Of a DNA stretch of 64,000 nucleotides, positions 1 through 8,914 are shown piece after piece; the first letter of the stretch is position 1, and every line of letters starts with the position of its first letter. The DNA is taken from positions 1 to 64,000 of the forward strand of contig NZ_BAAAYN010000082.1 of assembly GCF_039536245.1 (NCBI RefSeq), written 5' to 3'. The notes below the pieces were generated by a model, which did no database searches, had not been told where the DNA came from, and saw only the letters and a list, made by a program, of their open reading frames with translations. A program made the position numbers and the translations under genes. Origin of the DNA: Cryptosporangium minutisporangium (GTDB taxonomy: Bacteria > Actinomycetota > Actinomycetes > Mycobacteriales > Cryptosporangiaceae).

Positions 1-11
1 CGGACACCGAA

Positions 12-39
12 CCGGGCAAGCCAGGAATTGGCTGCCCGG
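12..39. terminator. Terminator-like hairpin at left edge
   Basis: Inverted repeat with arms at 12-23 and 29-39, pairing fully except for one bulged A. The loop is 5 nt and no T-run follows. It probably ends a gene lying left of the window. Rho-independent hairpins without a U tail are common in high-GC actinobacteria. Confidence 0.45.
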
Positions 40-172
40 CCCGGCGATCAGCTGAGCCGGCACTCGGCATTCCGCGGACGCTCAGCCGGACAGAGGTACC
101 AGTACCCCGGGCTCCGACGCCGTTGGCCACCCATTAGGGTCACCGCGTGACTCTGCGGGACGGGACGCCCCG

Positions 173-430
173 TTGACCAGGGCCGGGGACGCCACCCCCG
201 ACCACTGCGGGATCGGCATGCCGGACGGAAGCGACTGTCCGAACCCCGCCGAAGTGAAGCTCGCCGACGGCTCCGGGGCCGCGGCGTGGAGCTGCGCCGA
301 GCATGCGGACGAGGTTCTCGTCAGCGCTCGTGGCGTTTTCATCGCCAGCGACGAGCCGGACGGTCTGACCGCCTTCCTGGCCGCCCGCGGCCGCCAGCCC
401 GACGGCACCCTGAACCCGAGGAGTTCCTGA
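173..430 (+). CDS. Small Cys-containing hypothetical protein
   Basis: 85-residue protein of unknown function, read from a TTG at 173; an in-frame ATG at 218 would give a 70-residue version. No strong Shine-Dalgarno decides between them. Cys12, Cys22, Cys41 and His44 could form a small metal site (the last pair is a C-x2-H), but this is inference. There is no signal peptide or membrane segment, so it should be cytoplasmic. It lies 110 bp upstream of another small gene on the same strand. I do not recognise a family. Confidence 0.5.
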   Translation: MTRAGDATPDHCGIGMPDGSDCPNPAEVKLADGSGAAAWSCAEHADEVLVSARGVFIASDEPDGLTAFLAARGRQPDGTLNPRSS

Positions 431-539
431 TACGTCAAGTGACCGCTTGGTTGCGGCTCCAACGGGGAATGAGGGGATCAGTTCCTGCGGGCACCAAACC
501 AACCCCCCGTCGGGTGCCCCCACCCCAGGAGGTCGCGAG

Positions 540-737
540 ATGCGTATCGGAAGCATTGTGCTGGTGATCTGGTTGCTGATCGGCGTCATCGCGGCAGCAC
601 AACGCGACTACTTCTCCGGCGGAGACGCCACCTGTGCGAAGACGGGCACGGTGATCGTCACGATCATCGCGGGTCCGCTGAACTACTTCGGGCTCAACCC
701 GAAGGTGGACTGCGAGACTCCGCAGCCGTCGAAGTAG
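540..737 (+). CDS. Small membrane protein, hypothetical
   Basis: 65 residues starting at an ATG placed 8 nt after a perfect AGGAGG, which decides the start. The N-terminal 20 residues are strongly hydrophobic and basic at the front, so they form a signal anchor or signal peptide. A second hydrophobic stretch covers about residues 37-50. Two cysteines (about 32 and 58) could form a disulfide outside the membrane. A strong hairpin follows directly. Function unknown. Confidence 0.7.
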   Translation: MRIGSIVLVIWLLIGVIAAAQRDYFSGGDATCAKTGTVIVTIIAGPLNYFGLNPKVDCETPQPSK

Positions 738-747
738 TGGGGAACGG

Positions 748-783
748 CGGGGCCGGCGGTGGCGTAAACCACTGCCGGCCCCG
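748..783. terminator. Rho-independent-type hairpin
   Basis: Arms 748-762 and 769-783 pair with one mismatch around a 6-nt loop. It sits 11 nt after the stop of the small membrane protein gene, so it most likely ends that transcript before the PaiB-like gene. Confidence 0.65.
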
Positions 784-827
784 TGCTGTGCGCGGTTAAT
801 GTCGGTGGAGCGAGAGGAGCTCCACCG

Positions 828-1463
828 ATGTACGTCCCGTCCCACTTCGCGGTACCCGCGGACCGCCAGGCCGAGCTGCTCGGCCGCGGTGGTTTCGCGC
901 ACCTGGTGACGCCGACCGCGGAAGGGCTGGTCTCCACGCCGCTCCCCCTGCTCTACGACCCCGGACGCCCTGGACGGGGCGCGTTGCTCGGGCACGTCGC
1001 CCGGAACAACCCGCACTGGCGCGACCTACCGGACACCGAGTCGCTGGCGATCGTCACCGGGCCGGACGCGTACGTCTCGCCGGGGTATTACGCGACCAAG
1101 CGGGAGCACGGCCGAGTGGTGCCGACGTGGAACTACGAGGTGCTGCACGTCCACGGGCGGCTCGTCGCGCACGACGACGTCGCCTGGCTACGGGACCTGG
1201 TCACCCGGCTCACCGATACGCACGAGGCCGGGCGGGCGGCGCCGTGGGGCGTCACCGACGCGCCGGAGCGTTTCATCGACGGCCAGCTCCGGGCCATCGT
1301 CGGCCTGGAGCTGGTGATCAGCCGGGTCGAGGCCAAGGCGAAGCTCAGCCAGAATCGGTCGGCCGCCGACCAGGACGGCGTGCTCGCCGGGCTGGCCGCG
1401 TCCGGGCTGCCCGGCGAGGCCGCGGTGGCCGCCGCGATGCGAGCCGTTCACCCGGGTGGCTGA
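828..1463 (+). CDS. FMN-binding negative transcriptional regulator, PaiB family
   Basis: 211 residues, the usual length for PaiB proteins. The start MYVPSHF is typical of the family, and a GAGGAG lies 8 nt upstream of the ATG. PaiB of Bacillus subtilis represses sporulation and protease genes, and the fold is a split-barrel flavin-binding domain. The H-x-x-W motif near NNPHWRDL and the central PTWNYEVLHVHG segment are family landmarks. The 3' end overlaps the convergent SrmL-type gene by 16 bp. Whether it binds FMN and what it regulates here are unknown. Confidence 0.85.
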   Translation: MYVPSHFAVPADRQAELLGRGGFAHLVTPTAEGLVSTPLPLLYDPGRPGRGALLGHVARNNPHWRDLPDTESLAIVTGPDAYVSPGYYATKREHGRVVPTWNYEVLHVHGRLVAHDDVAWLRDLVTRLTDTHEAGRAAPWGVTDAPERFIDGQLRAIVGLELVISRVEAKAKLSQNRSAADQDGVLAGLAASGLPGEAAVAAAMRAVHPGG

Positions 1464-2572
1464 CCGGCCCACTCGTGATGCGGGCCGCGGTGCACCGCGG
1501 TGTAGACGGCGTCCCGGAGCCGGTTCGCCTGCTCGTCGGTGAGCGCACCGGTCAACGGCCGCAGGACGAGACGCAGCAACGCGTTGACCTGACCCGGGCG
1601 GAGTCCCAGCCGACGCCGCGCTGCGACCGGTAGCTCGTCGTAGCCGGTGACCGCGAGGATCGAGACCGACTCGAGCTGCTCGGCGTCCGGCCCCAGCGCC
1701 GCCCGCACGGCGTCACCGACCAGCTCGGCGTCCGGAGCCGCGTCGAGGACGACCGACACGTCGCGGCGGATCGGTGGTTGCCGGGACACCGGCCGCCAGG
1801 GCGCCAGATCCCGCATCTGCGTCGCGACCCGGGGATCACCGGAGCGGAGCAGGCGGATGTCGTCGACGCCCTTCCGGAGCATGAGCGCCCGGTCCAGGCC
1901 CATGCCGAGCGCCAGCCCGTTCCACCGGCTCGGTGCCAGCCCGGCACATTCGAGCACGGCCGGCGCGATCAGCCCGCACTCGGCCAGCTCGACCCACCCG
2001 GCCGGTGTCTCGACGTCGACCTGCCGACCGTCGACGGTGTACGGATGGGTGGCCGGCACCAGCCGGTAGCGCGCGCCGGGCAGCACCGCCTCGACGACGC
2101 GGGCCACCATCTCTTCCAGGTCGGAGCCGCGCTGGGGCCGGGTCGTCACCCGCCACAGGTCGACCTGGTGCGGCGCGCCGACGTGCAGCCGGTCGATCGT
2201 GTCCCGGCGGTAACAGAGTCCTGGCAGCGCCACCAGGACGTCGGGGCTCGGTGCCGCGGCGAGTGCGCGGAGCGCGGGCGGAATACCGGCGGTCGTGTGG
2301 CTGCGCAGCATCACGGTCTCGGCGACGTACCGGCTGTACCGGGCGTCCCGGGTGACCGCGTCGGCGGCGTAGCCCAGCCGGTCGTAGTTGTCCTCGACGG
2401 ACACCAGCGGGCGGCGTCGCTGGACGTCGAGTGCGCACTCCCAGGCGGCGGTCAGCGCGGAGAGCACGTCGTCCAGCAACAGCTGCATGGCGTGCGGCCC
2501 GGAGGACGGATCGGACAGGTCACGCAGCCGCAGGGCAGCCGCGAGCTCGGGGATCGAAAGCAGAGTGGGCAC
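1448..2572 (-). CDS. srmL: PheS-related ligase of the SrmL type
   Basis: 374 residues with two parts. Residues about 60-270 resemble the class II aminoacyl-tRNA synthetase core of the PheRS alpha subunit, with a motif-3-like segment GMGLDRALMLRKG. Residues about 280-374 resemble the FDX-ACB anticodon-binding domain that ends the PheRS beta subunit. This order is that of the monomeric mitochondrial PheRS. Actinobacteria carry such proteins besides true PheST, and they are annotated as PheS-related mystery ligases (SrmL); the substrate is not established. The start is a GTG at 2572 with GAGGAA 7 nt upstream. No partner gene is adjacent. Symbol given from family resemblance only. Confidence 0.7.
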   Translation of the reverse strand: MPTLLSIPELAAALRLRDLSDPSSGPHAMQLLLDDVLSALTAAWECALDVQRRRPLVSVEDNYDRLGYAADAVTRDARYSRYVAETVMLRSHTTAGIPPALRALAAAPSPDVLVALPGLCYRRDTIDRLHVGAPHQVDLWRVTTRPQRGSDLEEMVARVVEAVLPGARYRLVPATHPYTVDGRQVDVETPAGWVELAECGLIAPAVLECAGLAPSRWNGLALGMGLDRALMLRKGVDDIRLLRSGDPRVATQMRDLAPWRPVSRQPPIRRDVSVVLDAAPDAELVGDAVRAALGPDAEQLESVSILAVTGYDELPVAARRRLGLRPGQVNALLRLVLRPLTGALTDEQANRLRDAVYTAVHRGPHHEWAGQPPG

Positions 2573-2739
2573 GAGCGTTTCCTCGTCGACGTCGGGGTGG
2601 GAACGGGTCTCTCCCCCGGCGGTCGACGCCCGCGCTACCGGCCGATCACGGCGCCCGCGCGGCTGAACGACAGCCGGGGGCGGCGAAAGGAGGCCGGTGA
2701 GATCCGCATACCCCCACGGTAAAACCGTCGGCGAGCGAA

Positions 2740-3462
2740 TTAACCGCCGACGAACGCGCGCAGCGTCTCGGCGTTGCGCACCGCGTGGCCGTGGCCGTCG
2801 TTGTTGAAGTACGCGTACACCTCGTGCCCCGACCCGGCCCACTCGCGGAGCCGCTCCGCCCACCAGCGAAGGTCGTCGTCGGAGTACGACCCGGCGTAGA
2901 GGTGCTCGGTGTCCGGGCCGTGGAAGCGCACGTAGACGAAGGGCGCGGTGGCGCGCAGGATGCACGGCAGCTTCGCGCCGCTCATCACGCAGTACGCAGC
3001 TCCGTGCCGCTCCAGCAGCCCGAACACCGCCTCGTCGTGCCAGCTCGGGTGACGCAGCTCGACCGCGACCGGCAGCCAGGACGGCAGGCAGCCGAGGAAG
3101 TAGTCCAGCCGGGCGTCGTCGCGTTGATGGGCGGGATGAGTCTGCACGAGCAGGACCCCGCGCTTGTCCCCCAGCTCGTGCCAGCAGGCCGCGATCCGCT
3201 CGATCCACACCTCCGGCTCGAAGAGCCGTTTGGCGTGGGTCAGACCACGCGGCGCCTTCACGGTCAGGCGGAAGCCCTCCGGGAGGCGCTGCCGCCAGCC
3301 GGCGAACGTCGCGGTCTTCGGCCACCGGTAGAAACTCGCGTTCAGCTCGACGGTGGAGAACCGCTGGACGTAGTGGGCGAGCCGATCGCGGGGCGGCGTA
3401 CCCGGTGGGTACAGCACGTTCTCCCAGTGGTCGTAGCTCCAGCCCGAGGTTCCGATGTGCAC
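2740..3462 (-). CDS. DUF72 domain protein
   Basis: 240 residues. The N-terminal MHIGTSGWSYDHW and the internal FRLTVKAPRGLTH and VELRHPSW segments are the hallmarks of DUF72, a TIM-barrel family of unknown enzymatic role (YecE-like). The protein is cytoplasmic with no signal peptide. It starts 4 bp after the stop of the membrane protein gene 3467-4105, so the two are probably co-transcribed. Confidence 0.9.
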   Translation of the reverse strand: MHIGTSGWSYDHWENVLYPPGTPPRDRLAHYVQRFSTVELNASFYRWPKTATFAGWRQRLPEGFRLTVKAPRGLTHAKRLFEPEVWIERIAACWHELGDKRGVLLVQTHPAHQRDDARLDYFLGCLPSWLPVAVELRHPSWHDEAVFGLLERHGAAYCVMSGAKLPCILRATAPFVYVRFHGPDTEHLYAGSYSDDDLRWWAERLREWAGSGHEVYAYFNNDGHGHAVRNAETLRAFVGG

Positions 3463-3466
3463 GTCT

Positions 3467-4105
3467 CTAACCTGCCCAGACGGGCGCCTCCGCTACCGCC
3501 CGAGGCGCCGCGAACGAGTCCGGTAGCCCGTTCACGTAGCGGGCGGCGGCCAGCGCGGCGACAACGAGGACGACGAGGCTCGCCATCGCGACCGTGACCC
3601 CGACGGCAACCCCGCGCAGCCGTCGCGGTCGAACCCCGTCTGCCGCGGGCACCCGCCAGAACGCCAGAACGACCAGGGCGACGCCGAGCGCGAGCACACC
3701 GGCGGCGACGCCCCGGTGCTGGTCGACGGTCTGCGGCTGCGGGATGAACCAGGCCTCCTCGTATCCGCTCCGGTACTGCTCGGCCCGGTAGCGCCCGACC
3801 CCGACCAGGAAGACCTGGATCGGGAGCAGCCCCCACGCGATCGGACGCACGGCCGCGATCCGTCCCCGCCACGCACCGGCCGCGAGGACGGTGAGCGCCA
3901 CGGCGAGCAGCAGCGAGACCAGGCCGAGGGCACCGGCGACGTCGAGGCTCTCGCTGTACTCGGACACGTCCTGCCACGATTGCTGCGCGTGGGCACTCAG
4001 CACCCGGTCGCGGCGCCACACCGCCTCGTCCGCGTACCACCGCACGGCGTAGAGGTGAGCCACGGCGGCCAGCGCCAGCGGAACGGAGACGAGGTAGCGA
4101 CGCAT
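3467..4105 (-). CDS. Four-helix membrane protein, hypothetical
   Basis: 212 residues with about four hydrophobic segments (near residues 5-22, 55-78, 130-150 and 165-187) and a soluble stretch around 85-125 carrying Tyr and Trp residues. It could be a small integral membrane protein with the second loop outside. It is the first gene of a probable two-gene unit with DUF72 downstream. No family recognised. Confidence 0.65.
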   Translation of the reverse strand: MRRYLVSVPLALAAVAHLYAVRWYADEAVWRRDRVLSAHAQQSWQDVSEYSESLDVAGALGLVSLLLAVALTVLAAGAWRGRIAAVRPIAWGLLPIQVFLVGVGRYRAEQYRSGYEEAWFIPQPQTVDQHRGVAAGVLALGVALVVLAFWRVPAADGVRPRRLRGVAVGVTVAMASLVVLVVAALAAARYVNGLPDSFAAPRAVAEAPVWAG

Positions 4106-4182
4106 CGCACCAGGTCAGCACCCGCCCGCAGACGTCGCCACGATCTGTCGGCTAACCGTCTGCGGGCCGGCCGCTACCGGGC

Positions 4183-5949
4183 TCAACGACCGAGCTGGGA
4201 CAGCTTGTCCTTGAACAGCGTCGTGGCGGTGGCGACCTTGTTCGGCTGGCCCTTGAGCCACGACTCGGCGAACTTCTTCGCCTGCTCGTACCCGACCTTG
4301 CCGGGCAGCGGCGGCTCGTTCGGGTTGACGTCGATGTCGACCAGCGCCGGTCCGTCGAACGCCAGCGCCTCGGCGAGCGCACTCCGGACGTCGCCGGGCT
4401 CGGTGACCTTGCGGCCGTATCCACCGCAGGCCTCCGCCCAGGCCGCGAAGTTGCCCTCCGGCATCGGGTACCGGACGCCGTGCTCCGGGTAGCCGAGCAC
4501 CATCTGCTCCCAGAGGATCTGGCCGAGCGAGTTGTTGTTGTTGATCACGACCTTCACCGGCAGGCGGTGCTGCACCGCGGTGAGGAACTCGGCCATCAGC
4601 ATCGCGAACCCGCCGTCGCCGAGGTACGCGATGATCTGACGCTCCGGGTAGGCCAGTTGCAACGCGTTGGCGTAGGGCAGGCCGGGAGCCATCGTCGCCA
4701 GGTTGCCCGACAGGTAGAAGCCCCGGTCGCCGCGGATCGTCCAGTGGCGGGCCGCCCAGGTCGCGATCGTGCCGGAGTCGCACGTGAGGATCGCGTCGTC
4801 GGTGGCGAGCTCGGACAGGACACCGACCGGGTACTGCGGAGCGATCGGCGCCCGGTCCGGGTTCTCCAGCGCGGCCATGTCGTCGCGCCAGGAGCGCATC
4901 TTGTCCTGGTACTTCCGCAGATGGGAACGGTCGTCCCGACGCTGCACCAGCGGAAGCAACGCGGCCAGCGCCTCGCGCGAGTCCCCGATCATCGGCACCT
5001 CGGTCGGCAGCCGGGCACCGGCCCGCACCGGATCGGCCTCGATCTGCACCACCCGGACCTTGCCCGGCGTCGGCAGGTGCTGGGTGTACGGGAAGTTGGT
5101 CCCGACCATCAGCAGCGTGTCGCAGTCCTCGGCCAGCTCCTCGCCGGGTTTCGTGCCGAGTAGCCCGATGCCGCCGACCGCGAACTCGGAGTCGTCCGGG
5201 ATCACCGCCTTGCCCGGCAGCGTCTTGATCACCGGCGCGCCCCATGCATCGGCCAGCGCCAGCACCTCGGCGCGGGCGTGCAGCGCGCCGGCACCGGCCA
5301 GGATCGCCGGCCGCTCGGCCGCGTTGAGCACCTCGGCCGCGGCGCGCAGGTCCTCGTCGCGCGGACGCCCGGGCGCCGGGAGGTAGATCGGGGCCGTCGC
5401 CGGCGGGTTGGCGGGCGCGACGTGCTGGTACGGGTCGGCGTCCGCGTCGGCGACCTGTACGTCGTTGGGGAACGTCAGGTGCGCGACTCCGCGGCGGGCG
5501 TAGGCGGTCCGGATCGCGTAGTCGACGACGCCCGGCAGCTGAGCCGGGTTGGACACCACCAGGTTGTACTCGGCGACGTCCTGGAAGACGTGCTCGAGCG
5601 CGACCTCCTGCTGGTAGCCGCTGCCGAGCACGCTGGTCTCCTGCAGACCGGTGATCGCCAGGACCGGCGCGTGGTCGAGCTTGGCGTCGTAGAGACCGTT
5701 GAGCAGGTGGATCCCGCCGGGGCCGGACGTCGCCAGGCACACGCCGATCTTTCCGGTCGCCTTGGCGTAGGCGGTGGCCATGAACGCGGCGGCCTCCTCG
5801 TGGTGCACGAGGACGAACCGCACCCGATCGGAGTGGCGACGTAGACCCTCCATGATCCCGTTGATGCCGTCGCCGGGCAGGCCGTAGACGGTGTCCACGC
5901 CCCACTCGGCGAGCCGTTCGATGAGTGTCTCCGCTGCGATCCGTCCCAT
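4183..5949 (-). CDS. Thiamine-diphosphate enzyme, pyruvate oxidase/acetolactate synthase-like
   Basis: 588 residues, full length for the POX/ALS family. The N-terminal Pyr domain carries the catalytic Glu in HHEEAAAFMA. The central domain is FAD/nucleotide-type. The C-terminal PP domain carries the ThDP-Mg motif GDGGFAMLMAEFLTAV...NNNN. Sequence flavour (GLPGDGINGIMEGLRRH) is nearer PoxB-type pyruvate oxidase or quinone-dependent pyruvate dehydrogenase than biosynthetic ALS. No small regulatory subunit gene lies nearby, which also argues against IlvB. The likely reaction is decarboxylation of pyruvate or another 2-oxo acid. Exact substrate and electron acceptor cannot be read from sequence. 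Confidence 0.85.
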   Translation of the reverse strand: MGRIAAETLIERLAEWGVDTVYGLPGDGINGIMEGLRRHSDRVRFVLVHHEEAAAFMATAYAKATGKIGVCLATSGPGGIHLLNGLYDAKLDHAPVLAITGLQETSVLGSGYQQEVALEHVFQDVAEYNLVVSNPAQLPGVVDYAIRTAYARRGVAHLTFPNDVQVADADADPYQHVAPANPPATAPIYLPAPGRPRDEDLRAAAEVLNAAERPAILAGAGALHARAEVLALADAWGAPVIKTLPGKAVIPDDSEFAVGGIGLLGTKPGEELAEDCDTLLMVGTNFPYTQHLPTPGKVRVVQIEADPVRAGARLPTEVPMIGDSREALAALLPLVQRRDDRSHLRKYQDKMRSWRDDMAALENPDRAPIAPQYPVGVLSELATDDAILTCDSGTIATWAARHWTIRGDRGFYLSGNLATMAPGLPYANALQLAYPERQIIAYLGDGGFAMLMAEFLTAVQHRLPVKVVINNNNSLGQILWEQMVLGYPEHGVRYPMPEGNFAAWAEACGGYGRKVTEPGDVRSALAEALAFDGPALVDIDVNPNEPPLPGKVGYEQAKKFAESWLKGQPNKVATATTLFKDKLSQLGR

Positions 5950-5985
5950 GCCCAGTGGATTGGACGCTGGGCACGGGACGAAACC

Positions 5986-6834
5986 TCAGTGGTCGCGGCC
6001 CAGGAGATGGGCCACGGCGTGCCTGGCTCGCTCACCCAGTGACTCCGGCGCGTCCTGGGCGGCGCCACGGCGCCAGTAACCGGAGATGTCACTCTGGTCC
6101 TTGCCCAGCCCGTGCGCCCGAGCCCACCGCCGGACCGGCTTCAGGCACCCGGCCTCCCCCGCCGCCCACAGGTAGGTGTGGGTGTCGGAGGGCAGCGTGA
6201 CCGACTCGACGTACCGGCCCAGCAGATCGGTGCTCCCGGCCGGAGCACCGTTCCGGTGCAGCCACGTCAGCTGCGCCCCGTCGTGGCACTCGATCGGCTG
6301 CTCCTCGTCCGCGTCGGCCACCTCGATGGCGGCCACGGCACGTGTCGACGGCGCCAGCTCGGACAGCCACCGCGCGATGGCCGGCAGCGCCGTCTCGTCC
6401 CCCAGCAGGACGTGGAACCCGAACGCGGGCGGAACCACCCGGCCGGGCCGTGGCCCGGCCACCCAGATCGAGCTGCCGAGCGGGGCGGTCCGCGCCCAGG
6501 TGGCGGCGAGCCCGACGTCGTGCAGAACGACGTCCAGGTCGATCTCGCCGGCAGCCCGGTCGTAGCGGCGGACCGAGCAGTCCCGGACCGGCGGCATCGG
6601 GTCCGGCCAGTCGAGGTGGTCACCGTCCTGCGTCGGTGGCCGGGTGACGCCGGTGTCCCGATCGGGAAAGACCAGCTTGACGTGCTCGTCGGCGAGGTGG
6701 CTCTCGAAACCCGCCATTCCCGGGCCGCCGAGGGTCAGCCGCAGCATCCGTGGGGTGATCGGAGTGCGCTTCCGCAGCTCCAGCTCGCGGATTTTGATGT
6801 CGAAGCTCGCCCAGGTCGCCCTCGGTAAGGTCAC
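5986..6834 (-). CDS. Siderophore-interacting protein (ferric-siderophore reductase), system A
   Basis: 282 residues of the SIP family (ViuB/YqjH-like), a flavin-binding beta barrel followed by an NAD(P)H-binding-like domain. Family features include RMLRLTLGGPGM, the flavin motif CSVRRYDR and the C-terminal YLWAAGEAGCLKPVRR. These enzymes reduce Fe(III) in an imported siderophore so that iron is released in the cytoplasm. The GTG start overlaps the stop of the upstream binding-protein gene (GTGA), indicating translational coupling. The shared promoter holds an iron box, so repression by iron is expected. Confidence 0.9.
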   Translation of the reverse strand: MTLPRATWASFDIKIRELELRKRTPITPRMLRLTLGGPGMAGFESHLADEHVKLVFPDRDTGVTRPPTQDGDHLDWPDPMPPVRDCSVRRYDRAAGEIDLDVVLHDVGLAATWARTAPLGSSIWVAGPRPGRVVPPAFGFHVLLGDETALPAIARWLSELAPSTRAVAAIEVADADEEQPIECHDGAQLTWLHRNGAPAGSTDLLGRYVESVTLPSDTHTYLWAAGEAGCLKPVRRWARAHGLGKDQSDISGYWRRGAAQDAPESLGERARHAVAHLLGRDH

Positions 6835-7805
6835 GACGTGTAGTCCTTGGCCGCGGCCTCGAGATCGCGCGCCTGAGCCAGACTGGCCTCGAACGTGTAG
6901 ATGGTTCCGCTGGTCAGCGGATACACGTGTCCCTTCTGGGCAGCAGGCAGCCGCTCGAACGCCGGCTCGTCGAGGACCTTCTGCACGCTGTTCAGCGGCT
7001 TCCCGCTCAGGTCGGTGTCGTAGAAGATGATGTCCTGGTCGGCCAGGTCGGGGATGTTCTCGAAAGCGAGGTCGGCGACGTAGCGCTCGGGGTTCGCGGT
7101 GTACTTCGGGTTGTATCCGAAGCCGGCCGCGTCGATCCGCTGGTAGGTCAGCGACTTGCTGGTGTCGACCGAGATCGCGGCACCGTCGAAGGATCCGAGC
7201 GCGGTGACCTTCCGCGAACCGATCTTGCTGCCGTACCTGTCGGCGACCTTCGTCAGCGCGGCGTCCAGACGGCTCTTCTGCTCGGAGAAGTCGGCGGAGA
7301 CGCCGGCCAGATCCGCGATCCTCTCGTAGTTGGCCCACACGTCGGTCGGTTCCGCGATCTTGAGGATCACCGTCGGCGCGACCTGCGACAACTCCTTGTA
7401 GTCGATGGTCAGACCGCCGTTGTCCATACCGAGGATCAGGTCGGGCTTCACCGCGATGACCTTCTCGATGTCGACGCCCTCGAAGTTGCCGACCGTCGGC
7501 ACCTCGGAGACCGTCGCGTACACCTCGGGACCGAGTTCGTCCTCGAGGAATTCGTCCTGCAGCGCGCCGACCGGGACCACGCCGATGTCGGCGAGTTCGG
7601 AGCCGGTGCGCCAGAGCGCGACGATGCGCTTGGGCTTGGTGGGAACGCCGGTCACGGTTCCGGTGAACGTGTCCTCCACGGTCCGCGTCGTGGCGGCCGA
7701 CGGCTCGCCGTCGGTGTCCGCGCTGTCGTCGCCACCGCAGCCGGTCAGTGCCAGCGCGAGCGCGGTGCCGACGGCAGCCAGCGTCGAGAGACGGGTGTTT
7801 CGCAT
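6831..7805 (-). CDS. Iron-siderophore ABC transporter substrate-binding lipoprotein, system A
   Basis: 324 residues. A lipoprotein signal peptide ends in the lipobox L-T-G-C with Cys23 as the lipid anchor. The mature part is a FhuD/FepB-type periplasmic-binding fold: PKRIVALWRTGSELADIGVVPVG near the start, then the KPDLILGMDNG landmark. It would capture a ferric siderophore at the outer face of the membrane and hand it to the FecCD permeases encoded divergently at 7871-10062. It is the first gene of a two-gene minus-strand operon with the reductase. Confidence 0.92.
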   Translation of the reverse strand: MRNTRLSTLAAVGTALALALTGCGGDDSADTDGEPSAATTRTVEDTFTGTVTGVPTKPKRIVALWRTGSELADIGVVPVGALQDEFLEDELGPEVYATVSEVPTVGNFEGVDIEKVIAVKPDLILGMDNGGLTIDYKELSQVAPTVILKIAEPTDVWANYERIADLAGVSADFSEQKSRLDAALTKVADRYGSKIGSRKVTALGSFDGAAISVDTSKSLTYQRIDAAGFGYNPKYTANPERYVADLAFENIPDLADQDIIFYDTDLSGKPLNSVQKVLDEPAFERLPAAQKGHVYPLTSGTIYTFEASLAQARDLEAAAKDYTS

Positions 7806-7845
7806 TCGTCTGTCCTCGGGTGGGGTGCCGCTGCGATACGGGCGG

Positions 7846-7864
7846 CAAGGTGAGGCTAACCTAA
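7846..7864. promoter_or_regulatory. IdeR/DtxR-type iron box A
   Basis: The 19 bp match the consensus TTAGGTTAGSCTAACCTAA at 16 positions; the right half is perfect. It lies between the divergent lipoprotein gene (start 7805) and permease gene (start 7871). The iron-loaded repressor would shut both arms of siderophore system A. Confidence 0.85.
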
Positions 7865-7870
7865 GTCACT

Positions 7871-8914
7871 GTGTCGGAAGTTCGTCAAGTGGCTCCTGGG
7901 GTTCGTCCTCCGGGCACTGGTGCACGCCGGATGCGCTGGGCGGCGCTCGTTCTCGTCGCGGCGGTGATCGCCTCGGTGCTGCTCAGCCTCGTCGTCGGTA
8001 GCCGCAGCATCGGCGTCGGCGAGGTGCTCCGCGCCGTGCTCTCCGACTCCGACAGCGACAACGCGACCGTGATCCGCAGTCAGCGGGTGCCGCGGACGAT
8101 CCTCGGGGTGATGGCCGGCGCCGCCCTCGGGATGGCCGGCGCGTTGATGCAGGGCCACACCCGGAACCCGCTGGCTGATCCGGGGCTGTTCGGGGTGAGC
8201 GCCGGAGCGTCGTTCGGTGTCGCGGTGCTGGTGTTCGGACTGGGTGTCGAGGAGCCCGGCGCGCAGGCGACCGCGGCCCTGGTCGGTGCCGCTGCGGCGA
8301 CGGTCGCGGTGTTCCTGGTGGGCTTACGCGGCCTGCACAGCGGAGCGCTGGTGATGCTCGCCGTGGTCGGCACCACGCTGTCCGCGTTGCTCGTCGCGCT
8401 GACGATGGCGATGATCCTGCTCGATCGGCGGACTCTCAACGTGCTGCGGTTCTTCGAGGTGGGGTCGATCGCCAACCGGGAAGACCAGGTGTTGCTGACG
8501 GTGGCGCCGCTGCTCGCGGTGGGTGCGGTACTCGCGCTGGTCAACGGCTTCGCGTTGAACCAGCTCGGGCTCGGCGTCGAGATCGCGCGGGTCCTGGGTG
8601 CGCGGGTACGCACCGCGCGCGTGCTGGGCATCCTGGCGATCACGCTGCTCATCGGCCCCGCCACCGCGCTGTGCGGACCGATCGTCTTCGTCGGGCTGGT
8701 CGCGCCGCACGCCGCGCGCCGGATCACCGGGCACGACTACCGCTGGCTGATACCGCTCGCCGGTCTGATCGGCGCGATGCTACTACTCGTCGCCGACGTG
8801 GTCGGGCGGGTGTGCGCGCCGCCGGGCGAACTGGAGGCCGGGATCGTGATGGCCGCGATCGGCGCTCCGGTCCTGATCGGCCTGACCCGGCGGCGCCGGG
8901 TGATGGCACTGTGA
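7871..8914 (+). CDS. FecCD-family siderophore ABC permease, system A, first subunit
   Basis: 347 residues with about nine to ten membrane segments. The signature GLVAPHAARRITG (family: F-I-G-L-x-x-P-H-x-x-R) and the ALMQGHTRNPLADPG motif are typical of FecCD permeases. It forms the membrane channel with the next gene product. The GTG start is only 7 nt after the iron box; either the message is leaderless or translation begins at a downstream codon such as the ATG at 7931. The stop overlaps the next start (GTGA). Confidence 0.92.
   Translation: MSEVRQVAPGVRPPGTGARRMRWAALVLVAAVIASVLLSLVVGSRSIGVGEVLRAVLSDSDSDNATVIRSQRVPRTILGVMAGAALGMAGALMQGHTRNPLADPGLFGVSAGASFGVAVLVFGLGVEEPGAQATAALVGAAAATVAVFLVGLRGLHSGALVMLAVVGTTLSALLVALTMAMILLDRRTLNVLRFFEVGSIANREDQVLLTVAPLLAVGAVLALVNGFALNQLGLGVEIARVLGARVRTARVLGILAITLLIGPATALCGPIVFVGLVAPHAARRITGHDYRWLIPLAGLIGAMLLLVADVVGRVCAPPGELEAGIVMAAIGAPVLIGLTRRRRVMAL

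Noticed and set aside
5986-7848. One 620-residue protein covering the system A reductase and binding-protein region
   Set aside because: Its N-terminal half is the binding-protein gene in the wrong frame. The real genes are two, joined by a GTGA overlap.
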